This document shows, one piece after another, positions 34,575 to 55,240 of a DNA stretch of 64,000 nt; within the stretch, counting starts at the first letter, position 1, and the number at the start of each line of letters is the position of its first letter. Made by a program: the position numbers and the translations under genes. This stretch comes from Nymphaea colorata (Eukaryota; Streptophyta; Magnoliopsida; Nymphaeales; Nymphaeaceae). Below the pieces are notes generated by a model that was given only the letters and a program-made list of their open reading frames with translations, was not told where the DNA came from and did not search any database. The DNA lies in contig NC_045141.1 of NCBI RefSeq assembly GCF_008831285.2, forward strand, positions 27,083,315 to 27,147,314. The letters are read 5' to 3'.

Positions 34575-37373
34575 TGATCGCCAATTACGGTTCTACCCTT
34601 ATGGACTGGCAAACCTGATCGGAGCCCGGGGGCCCCTTGGTTGCGAACGGGGATTGGCTTTGACTTTGTAAATCCCGATATTACCCTTCGGACTGGAACC
34701 CGTCAACAACCTGGTCCCAACTGACGTCACCGCGCGAGGAGTCGAGTCTGGAATTTCTCGTGCGGAGAAAACCGACTCCTACTAATTCAACAAAATTTTC
34801 CAAATTTTCTAAGAATATCCGAGAAAATGATATTCACGAATATATCCATGTCAGATAAGTACAAGTGCAGGCATCGAGCTATGAGGTACAACATAACTGC
34901 AAGAAATATTATATAATAACTTAACAAAATATGGGTAGGAAGGAGATGACCATGCACATGTGTCTGTCCGTACACAAGAGTGCAATAAATTTTATTCCTT
35001 TGTTCGTTTTTTCTTAAAACAAATAAATAAATTCTTCATCTGATTTACTTGCTTTTCAAAATCAGTGCTCAAAAATGAGTTGGTTCGTGCAAAATCTTTC
35101 ACTTTCGACAACAGATTATGGTAAAAGCTGAAAAAACAAATGCCTGTCATTGAGTCCATGTGTACTTTTTCTTTTCATAGTCATAGAACGAGATGCACAA
35201 GATTGAGTTATTGATCTTTATCTCTCTCTCATATATTAGGGTTCTTCAACATTGTTTAAAAAGTGGATCGATAAGCCATGTGCAAATTATTTATTTAGCT
35301 AGCACCTAACCTTTGGATGAGTTTTGAAGAAGGATACCCCATTTCTCAAGGGATATATCTTGTTTTGGTATCTCGAAATGTCACGCTTCAACTTGTGCAT
35401 GGGTAGCTTCTTATTTGCGGCACAGTGAATTGGTACTTTAGGGATTTGAAATGAAGACTAGTTGTCTGCCAACTCTTGTTGTCTGCCAGCTCTTGCTTGA
35501 GTGCCAACTGTTTATTAAAAAAAAATTAAAAAAAAAAGGAATACCGTTATCGTAGGTTTGAAATTTAAATGACATATTTTGGAAGTATTTATATTTGTGC
35601 GCCAATCGTCTCACACACACGATGCAGACAAAGCGAGCCACGTCACATGAATTTTATATAAAAGAAGGCTGTCCGTTGTCTAGACAAGGTCTGACTTCAG
35701 AGTTAGAGAGACTTTGTCAACGGTTCATTTAGTTCAAATTTGAATACGAATTACAAGCTTAATCTGGCCTCCAACATGTCAAAATCAACGTAACCCCTCA
35801 CGCCTTTCCCTTGAATTGACGTGCTTATGAATTTTCGATAACATAAAATAATGAAGAAATAGTTTAGAACGCGATCCATATGTTATAAGGATTGCATGTC
35901 ACTTTCTAATTCATGGTTCTTGTCGTTTTTTAGTATCGGTTGCTCTTTATTGTGAAATAACAAAAAAACTTTACGATTTCATATTGGAAGAAAGTATATA
36001 AAAAACATTGGTTCTCTTGAATCAGCGAAGTCCTTTTACCATCTATTCGATTCAAATTGGCCAATTGAGACCCGTTCCGTTGAGATCATAACATTAGTTT
36101 CACTTCAAGGATGGATCGGAATCTGATCTATTTGCATCCTTAAATTCACAATCAAGGTGCTTTTGGATGCAGATGATGAAGAAGCCAAAACTGGATAGCG
36201 ATGCTTTTGAGACGAGTTGCAGCCCAGGTGTGCTACCACAGTCGCAGTAGGACAACGCTGAAAGGATTAGGTAGGCGAACATAATGACCGGTGGGGCCCA
36301 CCATGAGCCAAGACCAGTCGTAGCATGCACAAACTGGGAGTGAGTCGTCTCGTGGGCTGTCTCTGTTGCCGACCCGTTCCTTCTTTCTTCTGGATTCGGA
36401 GTACGGGTTCAAGTCCCTATGTTGTGTACCCGGCCGCTTCGTACTCCTTACTACGGATGGGTCCGGACCTTGAGCTTTGCTCCAAATCCTTACCCCGTCC
36501 TTGTCGGATCGCTCGAGTTTTAACCAGATCTTTTACTCAAACTGGATTTGGATAAGTTGTGCTATATTTGGTAGCATCGCTCTGATCTAGATCCAGTTTC
36601 CATATGCTAGTGCCCCAGTCCCAAAGACAAAGAAGGGCATTTGGAAGCGCAGGGCTTTTGCCACTCAAGAAGAAAGCTGGTTTTACTTCGCTTTGGTGGA
36701 TAGAATATGGTCAACACTCAAAAGTTGCTGGCCCGAATCAGAATCCAAGTCTGGAAAAAGTCCAGCGACGTAAGTCCGAAACCTTGAACTCGATTTGGAG
36801 CGACGCTTTGGAACTTATTTTGCGATCCATATTCGAAAAATAAAAACCGGTGATTCTCGAATCCTTTTTCGTTTAACAGGTGAGCGCCCACAAGTCTTAT
36901 GATTCAGCTGATGATCATATTTTATAAGAATAAAAAAGGCATAGATGAAACTCTACTCTTTGACGTATTCAATCGAGTCGCTTGTTCAAGCCAAAGCTAA
37001 ATTCGTTTATTTTGATCAAATCTGGCTCGAGTTCCGCTCGTTTAAAACATGGGTTCCCTAACTTTTTTTCTAATATAAGGACAAATTACATTGTTTGTTG
37101 GTATCTTAGAGGACCGTCCTATCCTAGGAATTAGATCAATTAGCGATATCATTCATCATATTTTAGATTGAGTAGCTTTAAGCCATTGTTGTCATCTATC
37201 CATTCAGCCAGAACCATCTATAAAGCTCATAAGATTATAACTCGTTTAAGAGACGTGAACTGCAGTTCCCAAATTAAAAATAATTATCTGATGCAAACTT
37301 AATGAAAATGAGGTACTACAAATTTGTAGGGGCAGGAAGCACATCAAAGATCCGACCCGACCTTAGATCCTTT

Positions 37374-37520
37374 GGCTCTGATACCATAAAAGAGAAGGCC
37401 ACAAGGAAACTCAAATAACGTGGTTCGACTCCAGTCTCGTTCTACATCCTCAACCAAAAAGTTTCCTTCTCACACTTGAATCGTTTGTCTGTGTGAGAGG
37501 TTCTATTGATTTTTTAAAAA
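37374..37520 (-). mobile_element. Possible fossil edge of a Copia-type LTR element
   Basis: Read on the minus strand, 37374-37386 is TGGTATCAGAGCC, the initiator-methionine tRNA complement used as the primer-binding site by plant Copia elements. The sequence to its right (toward 37520) would then be LTR remnant. No gag or pol similarity is visible nearby, so at most a short, old, broken fragment is present. The extent is a guess. Confidence 0.3.
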
Positions 37521-38452
37521 ACACACCAGCTATTTCCTTATTCTTAGGATCACAATTGGTGTCAATATCTTTCTTAGTTATAGATTTGATCTCCGTTCCT
37601 AATTTTCTAATCAACCGCATCGCAGCAGCTACCTTGTGTTGATCCTTATCTTCATAGCTGAAGGGCATGGGAAAGAACGTTAAACTTGATGGACACTCTA
37701 CTCAGATGGTGAGCGAGCAAGGAGATCAAATCTGTAACTAAGAAACTACAGATTTGATCTCCTTACCTTTATCAACAAAAAACGCGGATAAATGATTGGT
37801 CTCTCCGTTTTAAAGGCGCCGCGGATTTTCCTTTGGCGAGTCGACTCAAAATCCTGAAAAGTCCGTTCGTTCGGAAATGTTCGTTAACTTCAAAAGCTCA
37901 TTTCACGTCGAACCGGCCTTTTTCCCTTTCCCACCAACTCCTCCCTCCAACGTGACATGGAGCGCGAGACTTTGAAGTCGATCCGATCCAGCTCTCCAAA
38001 CTTCGAGTCGATAGACGAGACGGATCAGATCGGTTTCATCGGATCGACGGATCCAGATAAGTTGAGTTCGTAAGAGAGTTGAATTCTTGTACAGGTCCAA
38101 AAGAAGTCCAGATTTATCTCACAAGAAGTTGGAAGCCCAAAAAAATTGCCGTTTTAAAGTTTTGGTGGACCCGGAGTGGGGAGCAGCACTCCACGTCAAA
38201 AACCGAGACGACGAGATTCGCCTAATTTCCGACTCGAATCGGCCTTCTTCCGCGGAAAACTTAATTGCCGCGAAATTTCCAGCTGCACTGGGAAATTTGC
38301 CCCTCCCGATCGTCTTCTCCGAAGGCGTTCTTCCGATCGAGGAAGTCCGAGAAACTTTCGCCTCTCCTCCCCCGCCACCTATTCGGAGAGAGAAATTTGG
38401 TGAATTCGATCAGAATTTCCTGGTCTGGACTGTTGGTGACTCGGGAAACACG

Positions 38453-41400
38453 ATGAATATTTTCGGGAAAAAGCCGACAACAAAAGGTCTGTGTTCTTCT
38501 CGCAACCATTTCTCCTTGTTTCATCAGACAATCACGTTTCGTAGCTTTCTTTCGATCCTTTTGCTGCCTTCATCCATAATTCTGCTAATTGAAGCCTTTA
38601 CTTCCGAATTTCCCTTTCCCTGTCAATTTCAATCGCGATCTTTCTCGCTCTGAATTTTGTTCCTTCTCCTTGGACAATTCGTTTGATTATTTTTCTTTTC
38701 TGGAATTATGTGATGGATTGCAGAAGCGGTGCGCGCAAGTAAGCGAGAGATGGCCGTCGCCACAAGAGGTATGAATTTCTTCGCGAACTGAGTGTAAATA
38801 GAGATAGACTACCGAGAGTTTATCTTTCACTCTTTTGCTTATCGAGTTTTTTACATGATCGTGAATTAATCTATGTTGTAAAGTGTTATCCAACAGAGAG
38901 TTGTCTTGGTTCGTATCCAGGTGGTAAAAATTTAAGAAGAGTTATGGTCTCCATCAAGTTGTTCTGGTGCATTGTATTTCTGTCATTCTTGGTCTTGGCC
39001 GCGTTGTTTGGCTTTCTAGTATTTCTGTTATAATTTCCTCATTCATCTTAGACTATCGGACGAGGAAGCAGACGTGGCTTTTTCTTAGGGTCTTTTCTTT
39101 TCTCTATTTCAGGTGTCGAGAGGGAGATTGCAGGACTGCAATTAGAGGTATGTCACGTCATCAACCAGAAAAATAAACCAAAGAGAGGAAAAAGAAAAGC
39201 TAGAGAAGAGTGTTCTGTTAACTTCTTCTTATCTTTCCTAGCTAATCTGAGGCTGCATGTTGGCAGGAGAAAAAGCTTGTTGCAGAAATAAAGAGGACAG
39301 CTAAGACTGGGAATGATGTGAGAGCACCTCTACTTGTTAGCGTTAATTTTTTTTTCACATTTTAAACTTTGAACCGACATTTATTAACATATCAACTTGA
39401 CAATTCTGTGTATATGAGACCCCTTTGCATCTTCTCTCAAGGAGAGTGCTTTTGTCTTTTTTTGGCGTCAGTACAGGATATTTCTAGCTTCCTTTCAGTC
39501 AATTTAGTTGTATTTTCACAAATTTATTCGGTAGATGGAGCTTATCTACTTTGTATTTGCTTAATTTTCCTGTCTTCCTTAATAATGTATTTTATGCAAT
39601 TTGTAGGCTGCCACTCGGGTGTTGGCTCGTCAACTTGTGAGGCTCAGGCAGCAGATCTCAAAATTGCAAGGAAGCCGTGCACAGATGAGAGGGGTTGCGA
39701 CCCATACTCAAGTGCAAACCTTCTCACCTTTTCTCTATTAGGTTGCTTAACTAATGTAGCATTCTAGTTTTAGAAAAACTAGTTCCCTTGTTTCTTCTTT
39801 TGCAGGCAGTGTATGCCACTACTTCGGTTGCTGCTGGTATGAAAGGTGCCACCAAAGCAATGTCATCAATGAACAAGGTATGCGCTATTTCTAATACCAA
39901 TTTCTTGTTGAGCACCCTACTGAGAAAGTTTTCTAAATAGATTTCCTTTCGTCACTGATTTCTGGCTTGAGTGGGGGGCAATTCTTTTGTTGATCTTAAT
40001 TATCTCTTACTAGTTACTATGTCTGGATTACAGCAATTAGCACCTGCAAAACAGATGAAGATTATGAAAGACTTCCAGAGGCAGGCAGCGCAAATGGATA
40101 TGACTGTAAGATTCTTCTATGGATTTCTCCAATTTTCATACGAAATCTTAGCTGTCATTGAACAGGTGTATTAAGATATAAATCTTGGGACATCTGCCCT
40201 TACATCTACTGTGCTGTCTGAGATAACAGCTGTCATATTTCCTTGATCCTATGAATTTTTTGTAATATTCACGAATTTGGGTGAATCTCCACATGTAGAC
40301 AAATTGTAGTTATTACTTGGTCTCAGGATTCGTTTGTCTACTGAGAAATCCATATACTTAGCAGTAAAAGCTTATTTCTTGTATTTTTCCTTCCCAAGGA
40401 TAGCTGTGGACGAATCCAGTTATCTGCTCTGCTGTACTCCAGTAAGTTGTCATGGCACGAATATAAATTTCAGATCTCTCAAGAAATATAAAAAGTGGTC
40501 ATTCAGTTTTCTTGAAATATAACTTTCCGTGATATAGTCAGTAATGATGAAATTACATTCTACTGAATTCAATGTCCACTTTAATTATTGTGACGGCAAA
40601 AGTGATTGATAAAGTTTTGATTAACTAAACTTGGTTTTCCTTTTCCCCTGAATTTATTGCTTATAGATGTTAAGTGATTTTAGTTGGTAGCAGGACAGGC
40701 ATTCCAAATTTAATGCCTACATCCATAATGTCAAACATCATTTGTGAATCCTGGTCCCAAATAAAATTTAAGCAGAATTTTTGTGCAGATTTTCTGGGAA
40801 AGGGCAGTTGTCGTGTGACTGTTTTCTGATGTTATGATGGCACTTCCATTCCTTGCCTTTTAAGTAATTATAATGTCAACATTAATGACTTGGTAACATG
40901 CTACACTGCAGTAGATAGCAAGAAGTTATTTTGGACTATAGATCATTCAGAGATGAAGTTATCCGGTGGCTAGGAGTAAGATCTTAACCCTATCATGCTG
41001 CAAGAAGCAGTTATTTTGCCAGGAACCGTAAATTAAGACAAAGCAACTCATTCACACTAGCTGCAATTTGAATAATTTCATGATAAAAAATTTCTTGGGA
41101 TGCACTGCCTATAAAGGAATGGGATGATATACCTTCCTCCTACCTAATTCAGTGTGGCTGTTTTTCTATTTAGACTTGCAGAGGCACGTATCTTCCATCA
41201 CTGCAAGGGAACATCTCATTGACATTTTTAAGAAATTCAAAAAAGCAACGTGTTGATTTTGTACATGTTGCTTATGGTGCTTCTAAGGGATTCTCGTTCA
41301 TCTTTTCTTTGGGCACCGTATTCTACCTGTGCCTGCCAGAAGCTCTTGTACATTGCCTACATACTTTGTCCAGACTTCTTCTGAGCAGTTAGTTAGTTGT

Positions 41401-42331
41401 GAGGCATGCATTGCCTGATAGTTTGGGATTTCTCTGCATTCTAAGTAGTAGTAATTTTATCGATATTGGAAATGTAGGACAATCTGTAGCCTTCTGCAAA
41501 AGTGATTCCTTATCATAACTTGTATCTTGCCTCTGTGTTATATTTTAGGACATACTAGGTTCTAGGTTTTATTTGAATCTTGGTAATGGTCGGCATGAAT
41601 ATTTGAACCTGATTTATTTAAATTGTGGATTATAGCTTCTTGGCAAGGGTTTGTGCATATAGGTGGCCTAGTCTTATTGGTTTTCAAAACTGCGTCTAGT
41701 TGGTAAATGGTATATTCTTTACTGACTTGTAATTTGTTTGCTCATAGCTTGTGTTTTCTTCTGAGATGCAGAGTGACATGATGTCAGAGACGATTGATGA
41801 TGTCTTAGACGATGACGAAGCTGAGGAGGAATCTGAGGAGTTGACGAGCCAGGTTTTTTTTTCACTTTGTGAACCAGTCAATGTTACCTTATGCGTAATT
41901 GTTTCTCCTATAATGTGCTTAAATCTTTCCCTGTAGGTGCTCGATGAAATTGGAATTGATATTGCTTCACAGGTCTGTTCCTTTCATTAACGCTGTAATA
42001 CCTCTTACTGCATGCACATTTTTCAGTGCTGATGGTTAATTGCTATTCTCACTTCCAAACAGTTGTCTTCAGCCCCTAAAGGAAGAGTTGCAGGGAAGAC
42101 CGTTGAAAGTGTGAGCAGGTAAGCCTTATTCTATACAACTGAAACCTATTTCTATTTCAGATGCCAATTCTTGCTGAAAAGATTACGCATCAGTTGAGAT
42201 ATTAACTCTGCGGCAATCAGTGGAGAACTCTAAGTAACCATCATCCTCTGCAACTAAGAACTCATCTTTTATATTGTAGACCGGATGTGGATGAGCTAGA
42301 GAAGAGGCTCGCGGCTCTGAGAAGTGGCTGA
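38453..42331 (+). CDS. VPS2.2: ESCRT-III subunit VPS2.2/VPS2.3 type (CHMP2B-like)
   Basis: Eleven exons: 38453-38486, 38724-38768, 39113-39147, 39267-39317, 39607-39711, 39806-39877, 40034-40105, 41772-41852, 41937-41972, 42063-42118 and 42280-42331. The sum is 639 nt and encodes 212 residues (Arabidopsis ~210), with continuous frames and GT-AG borders. The protein starts MNIFGKKPTTKEAVRASKRE, carries the basic helical core (KKLVAEIKRTAKTGNDAATR, ARQLVRLRQQISKLQGSRAQ) and the acidic DDDEAEEESEELTSQ. It ends in a MIM1 motif, DELEKRLAALRSG (residues ~200-212), which binds the VPS4/SKD1 ATPase. The role is membrane scission at multivesicular bodies. It could be either the VPS2.2 or the VPS2.3 paralogue; VPS2.1 is excluded by the N terminus. 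The frame stays open for ~120 codons upstream of the ATG but contains no other ATG. Confidence 0.95.
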
Positions 42332-43610
42332 ATTTTCACGGCGTGGCCTTCGAACCACAAAGACAGGAATTTGTGCGAGACTGAATGGACAAGACAAGGT
42401 TTAATTCACGATTTATTGGACTATTTTGTCTCCTCCGAAGAAACTGTATAAATGATCAACTGAAGTATTAATTTGCTTCCACCATCAGTTGTGTACACTG
42501 TACAGCTCACGTATGTATCGTGATAAACCATATTATGATCAATCACGACCCCTCTCTCGCTATCCGCCACTCTCACGCCACAAAGTAGGTATGGAAGTAC
42601 AAAATACACGAAGCGTCATATCGAAGGATGAATTGGTAGCGACCAACATTTCTGATGCAAAGCAAGCCACAAGGCTCGGAACGTAGGCCACCAAGGAGTG
42701 ACGATTTAGCGGACAACAGCTTATCTTGTAGTCATTTGTCTGAAGGGCAAATCTTGTTATGCCAATGCCACCTACAAGATGATGGTTGCAGTCAGACTGC
42801 AGATCCATCGCTAACGGGCAGGCGCCCCTGCTTTATCGGCATTTTATCAGCAAAGAAAGGTGGATCTCGAAGCTCCCAAAAGAACTAGCAGACAACTCCG
42901 GGTGTCGGGGAACGCTCATTCATGTGAAATCCATGTGAAATCCCGTGTCCTTATTCAGCAGCGGCCCCACTTCACTCCTTCCGTCGTACCTGGCTCGTCA
43001 TGTCAAATATACGGTCAACAGTGAACAAATAAAGAACCTCACAGTCTGGGGCAACGAAACCATATGAATAAGAGACTACATTTCAACTTGGAGAGAATAG
43101 TTTGAATGCTCTCACATACTAGCATTTACATGATCAATAATGTAAGATTATAATGCGTTCATAATAATGTAAGATTATAATGCGTTGATAATAGAGTCTC
43201 ATATATCACAATGGTTCGCGCTGGAAAATAAACCCCAAAAGAAAGGGGGAAGCAGATGAAATAACGGGGGCAGTCCTTGCACCAAACCGCAACTGACCCG
43301 CCTCAGCACGCAGGTACGATGGTCTCTAGAAGCCTCTCCTTCCACCGGTAAAGAGTCGCCGGGGAACAATTAACTGTAGTAGCAGGCATCGTGATCGGAT
43401 TCATCGAACTCTCTTACATATACATCTGTCGATCAGCGCTTCAACTACATGAAAATATAGACAATGACGCACCAACCTATTTAGGTAAAGATAGATGCTC
43501 GAACTTGGAGCAGAAATCCAGGGTGGGGGCCCTTTTCCACTTTATCCCTTCATGTATATTCACATTTCACATTCAGAGCTACCACCATAGTTTCCTCATT
43601 TTTAGTCGTT
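42332..43610. other. 3' ends of two convergent genes, no further gene
   Basis: VPS2 and casein kinase 1 are tail to tail here, so this stretch holds both 3' untranslated regions. A 28-bp imperfect tandem repeat (core TAATGTAAGATTATAATGCG) occurs twice at about 43137-43190. No coding potential is seen. Confidence 0.6.
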
Positions 43611-49766
<6,156 letters not shown>

Positions 49767-52700
49767 GTCTCCCATATAATGGACGGAACCCTAATTAAAA
49801 TAGCTCGGAGCACCCAAACGCTCCTATCCACCAGTTACCTTCTCTAAGAATTCTCAACCAGCAAAACAAATGTTCCACTGAAACTAACAAGAAACCTCAA
49901 TTCCCTAAAGAGCCCCGTCAAGTTCCGGTCATCACCTACAGCGACGATCGAAACGCCGACAAAGAAACCCCGAACCCCTGTCCTTCTAGAAAGACACTCA
50001 GAACCCACACGCCACCATCACCGACAAGCCCAGAAACCTAACTTCCCGTTTAACCAGTCGACCGGAAACCGAACAGGTACCCAGACCCGCCACGCACCAT
50101 CAGAATCCGGCGACACGGAACCACTATCGAAGGACGCCCAATGCCTCTTCCACTTTGTCCACGACGTAACGGCTCAGTAGGGGTTGCAGGATATAAAATC
50201 TAACGTAGTGCAATCCAAGGACGACCCTCCAAACGAAGGAAACAATCTTGCATTTTAAACTTTTCTCTACGGGAGAAGAAATCCAAGAATGATCCAGAAA
50301 TAGATGGAGAATGTCACAAAAAATTTCACAGGTACAGATAAATGCCAAGTACATAAAGACAGAGAGAAGAGAGAGAAAGATGATGATGATGGATTTACAG
50401 GGAGGACGAGGGTGGATTCAAAGAAAGAAAGAGTGATGGTGGTAGCAATGATGATGGCGATGACAATAAGAATTTGAGGGAAGGAGGGAGTGAGCGAGCA
50501 GAAAGAGGAGCAGGCGGGGGTGAAAGAAAGCCGAAATGGTGAAACGCGGGGTCACGAATTTTGGTGAAACCGGTTGGGGGAGTGGGGCACGTTAACTGGG
50601 CGTTTGCCAATTCCCGAGGGAAAAGTAAACTTCCCTTCCTTTCAAGTTTCAACTCAACCCTTCTTCCCCTTCACTGCGCATCACATTCTCTCCCTCCCTC
50701 AAGTTTAGCACTCGAGGCCAATTGGGTTTCACACAGAAAGAAAATCAGTGGTGTTTGGTTGTGGACTTTGAATCCAATTCCTTTCTTTCTTATCAAAATA
50801 ATTTGATCGCAACTCCGCTCCATTGTGATCCCAAACAGACTCAACCCCGTGATGTTTGGCAAAATTGCCGTCGCTTCCTGAGGAACATAAACCACTAGTA
50901 AGTGAAGTTTTCTCGCAAGGAAATCTTTTGGTGAAAATACGCGATTTTGGGCCTCGGAAAGGAAAATCGACCGTCACTGACTAAAAATTACACAACATCC
51001 GAAGATTTTCTTAGACGGTCGCAAATGTGGCTATCGATCGATCGAAGGTTCAGTTCTAACACTTCACGTGGGCAAATGGGTTAGATCTGATGCGAGTCTT
51101 TTGTCATTTTTTTATGGGAATTGAGATCCGCATTTGGCCTGCCACAGGAAACCACGTTATCAGCCAGATTTTGGCTGCTCAGTATTGAAGTGTTTGGGAC
51201 TCCACTCCAGTCCGGGTAGGCCCCCCAAAATTTGGGATTCGATCTATAAAAAAAATGAACAAGGAGCACAATAAGTAAATAGTTAAAAAAAAAAATTGCT
51301 ATGAGTATTAATAAGTAAATAAGCAATTTGTGTAGGTCTGTCTGAGTAATTTATGCACCACACGGCCACATGTGCCTTGGCCACTGGGTGAGTTCTAGTT
51401 GATGTGTTAAATGATGGTTTGGAATGGCCAGGCTTGGGAAATTGCGCGCCCGGGTTGATCGAGGTAGTGTGGACCGTTTCCTACGTCTCTTTACATTCTC
51501 TTCCAAGCTCCAAACTCCAATAAGTTGGGCAAAGAACTTGGCTTGCTCAACTTTTTTTGCTAACCTCAACTCTTTGAACAAATAAAAGTCTAAAACCTAT
51601 TATCTTTAATGGAGTTGGTATAATGGGATCGTGTAAGAGCTAACAAACGACCGATCACAGTTTAAAACTCTGGACATATTAACTCACTATGCTAGAGAGC
51701 CACCGATGTAGATAAATAGTTGAGTTCCACTGTTGGTACTTATATTGAAGAAATGTTGCCATATTTATATGCATATGTCAGGTGATGCCATGAAAAAACA
51801 GGTAGGCGAGAGTGGTACAAAGTGGACCTCTGAGCGGCCAATGTACTAGCTCTGCCAAAGGCTTCTCTAACGGTTGGCTTTCTTTCTATGAATGTGTGCC
51901 CTGTGTCCATTACGCACATGCATATACGAAATGTATATACGGTACTGTCGAGTACAATCTGACACAAAAAATTGCAGGTCAACCAATGCTCAGCCGGCGG
52001 CACAGAGGCGTCCTCCACAGTAAAAGTCCAAAAACAAAGTTGGAACATGGCCATGGCGGTCAGTGACTCAGGCCATCACCTCTCAGGTCATGGTAAGGCA
52101 TTTACTTCCCTGAAAGTTATCGTTGCTGCTAAGATTCAAAAGATCAGCCAATAAATCAAGTGCCCATCAAAGGGAAAGATGCATTAATGGAGCGAAATTG
52201 AGTGGCAAGGTGGACACAAGTCAATAGCAGAAGAAGATGTTCTTCACTCGATTTTAGAAATCGGGCGGATCCTGAATTGCAATTCTAGCGTGAAATCACT
52301 GCTTGTACAAAGGAAATTTTATTTTCTGGGACCAGAAATGGCCAAAGTTGAAGAACAATCAATCATCTGCTTTTTCCAACGGCTCTTTTTGGCAGTCGCT
52401 ATACTCTTTTAGTTTCACTGTCTCCGTTTTTCCTTTCCGAACAGAAGTTCGGCTCTTGAGTGCCGTTGCTACAAATGGGACATAAAATTTAACGATTACT
52501 TTCGAGAGATCGCAGTTTGTACTTTCGATGAGCATGCAGTACTGATCTACCTAAGATGGCGTATGATATGTATTATGTAGCAGCAGAGCAGGTATACTTA
52601 TTTATTGATATTCTTCTTTTCTTGGCATGCGAGATCTGAGAGTACCGTTCCATGTGGGATCTTCTGCTTCAAATCGTTTTTGTTTGGATAAAAAAAAAAG

Positions 52701-55140
52701 AATATGCTTTCTGAATCCTTTACTAATGATTCATTTAGCAATATATTATTCAAACATCTACAAAGCCTCTAATGCATCAGAAACAATCAACAACGGCGAC
52801 CTTATCTGCATCGTCGGATTTGTAGAACGAACCAGTCGGAATCTGGCCGAGCTTGCCAGCTGGGGACGGCAACATTAATAGTGGTAGAAAGAGGAACACT
52901 CAAGTCGAACTCATCAATCTTCTTAAAATCACACGCTTGAGTTTTCCATGGCTAATTGGAAGCGTATTTGAGTTTATTTATGCCTGCCAAACTGTTAAAT
53001 TATTATATACCAAACTGGAAACAGTACAAAAAGCATCTAACATATTGAATTGAATTAAATTTACCTTACCTAATTTTCTAGCATTCACCTAACCCATTTA
53101 CATGCCATTTATGCAACCTAATCGATTCGGATATTATAGTTAAATTTTTGCATTGGTATCATTAGATATAATGAAAGAGTTTCAAATTTTGACCTACTTA
53201 GCATACTTTTGCTTTACCTGATCCCTGCTCCCGCATCTCTCTTTTTATCTTATTTCTGGATGCAATGTTCCCATAGTCTTCCCTGCGAATTTGTGCTCTT
53301 TTCTATCTATGTGCTCATTATATTTCTTTCAAGATGTCTAGTTCCTTGGTTTTTAGTATTAGTTTCTCACTTCCATACGGCCACTTAAGGGCCTGTTTGA
53401 TTGAATGGAGGAAAATGTCTCGAATAGAATGTCAAAGACGGTGTCCTTCACCCTTTGTGTCATATTCCCAAACAAAATTCTGGAAGAAACAACCCGTCTT
53501 AATGCGGTTTGGTGAAAGGGCCTCAGTGCACTGAGATACCCTCTACAATGTTTGGTTTGATTGTGGAAAATGGAGATGAAACTCTGTCTCTGTCTCAAAT
53601 GGAAAGTGCACTGGGGGCCTTTATAAAGGAAAAGGGCCTCTGGGTGTTTGAAAAAGAAGAGAATGGGAATCACTTTTCATTAAAAAGAAGTGATTTTCAA
53701 GGGCCAGTAGAATGCGATCGTGGCTGATCACACCAAGATTCTCCCCACAACATGAATTTCTTTCTAACCGATCTTTTTTGCCAAAAGCTTGATGGGTTGG
53801 GTTTGCTTGTCGCATACTCTTACTTGCCATCTGAAAATATTTGGGGGAGTTTGATTTCTCTTACAAACTTATCTTGCGGGGTTGACAAACTTATCGTGGA
53901 GGTGATGAACATGTTGTTTGAGGTTTAGATTTAAAAATTCTAATTAATTAAAGAGGTTAGGAATTTAATACTCGGTGGTGCATCTCTATTTGAAAAATGT
54001 GCCAAGAAGTTGACTATTTTCAACATTTTTATCCTTAAAAACAATATAAAATTCAGGATTGGTCTTGATCACTTTGATTAGATTGATGTGCCAATGTACG
54101 ACACTATGATACAACCCACCAAATCTGGTTCAGTTGGAGCTACAGCTTAATGGGAAATTAAAAAAACGGAAAGAAAATAATTAAGGAGAACTAAACCAAT
54201 GATTTATTTCCTCACAATTAATTGAACCTTCAAAGATGTATAGTGCAACAGAAAAGAAGAAAAACTACTGACCTTATTTTGTATCTAATAAAATTCATAT
54301 GTGTTTTTAAGAAAATCAAATTAAAAGCGCTTCCTTTTTTCTGAATTTATTCCTCACAGCCAATTGGCAAATCAATCTGAACACCAAAAAAAAAAAAAAG
54401 TTGGAGCATTGAATCGCTGAGTATATCTGCCCTTTCAAGAGCCAATCCATGTTTTTGTTATTTAACCGTCATCAGCCACTTCCTATACTAATGTATCTGC
54501 TATCGAATGAAAAACTTCCGTTTTTTGTAATAGATCTAAGGCGAAACTGGTTAAGCTGTTAATTAAAACGAAGACTCTCCATTTCCAAGATGATTATTAT
54601 CAAACAGATGTCTGCCTATGTCACGTTGAATCATGCCACCAAGAACAGGCGACCAAAACCGGTTGTACTTGTGAACTGGTTATCTGCTTCCCTACTGCAG
54701 ATGTGACCGGTCCTTCATTGGAGATCTGCATTTAGATCTGCTTCATGTCCATTTTCAATCCAGACCCCACACGTTACAAGTCAGAGCATGTCGCTTACCT
54801 TACCTTACCTTACCTTACGAGAAAGGGCGGAGCCAAGGGGGCTTTGGCCCCCTTCAAAATTTCAAAAAAGAAAAAAAATTATATGTAAATTAAAATAATA
54901 ATAATAATTTAACCTATATAAAAATTTTGAAAATTTTTATTTCTGCTTTTGATAAAATTTTGAAACTATAGTTCAGCCCCTTTAATGAAAATTTTCTGGT
55001 TGCGCCCCATTTACAGAATCTTTTAAGAAATGATTCATCGAAATAATGAGTCATCCCTTTCATTGAAATTGACACATATGAGATCACCAAATGCTAGGGA
55101 GTTCCTCTATTCAATCCTTTTCCTTCTTCATGTTCTTCAT

Positions 55141-55240
55141 GTTCATGTTGCTGGATATCTCATTGGTACGCATCTTCTCTTTATTTGTCGGTTCATGTTG
55201 CTGGATATCTCATTGGTACGCATCTTCTCTTTATTTGTCG
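55141..55240 (+). repeat. Perfect 50-bp tandem duplication
   Basis: The unit GTTCATGTTGCTGGATATCT and its next 30 bases occur twice back to back (55141-55190 and 55191-55240) without a visible difference. Non-coding context. Confidence 0.95.

Larger units (their letters stand above)
34086..38452. other. Divergent intergenic region between PP2A B'' and VPS2
   Basis: The two genes are head to head. 34086-34700 is probably the leader and promoter of PP2A B''; about 37800-38452 is the leader and promoter of the VPS2 gene. The middle (34750-37800) is AT-rich and without recognisable genes. The open frames at 36100-36840 are short and resemble nothing known. A retroelement primer-site-like relic lies at 37374. 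Confidence 0.5.

Noticed and set aside
36400-36425. GGGTTCAAGTCCC resembling the T-arm of a tRNA gene
   Set aside because: No D-arm, anticodon stem or matching acceptor stem can be formed upstream at the right distance.
53386-53720. GGGCCTGTTTG and nearby GGGCCTCTGGGTGTTTG, words typical of some plant MITE ends
   Set aside because: The words are in direct orientation, not inverted, and I found no matching opposite end.
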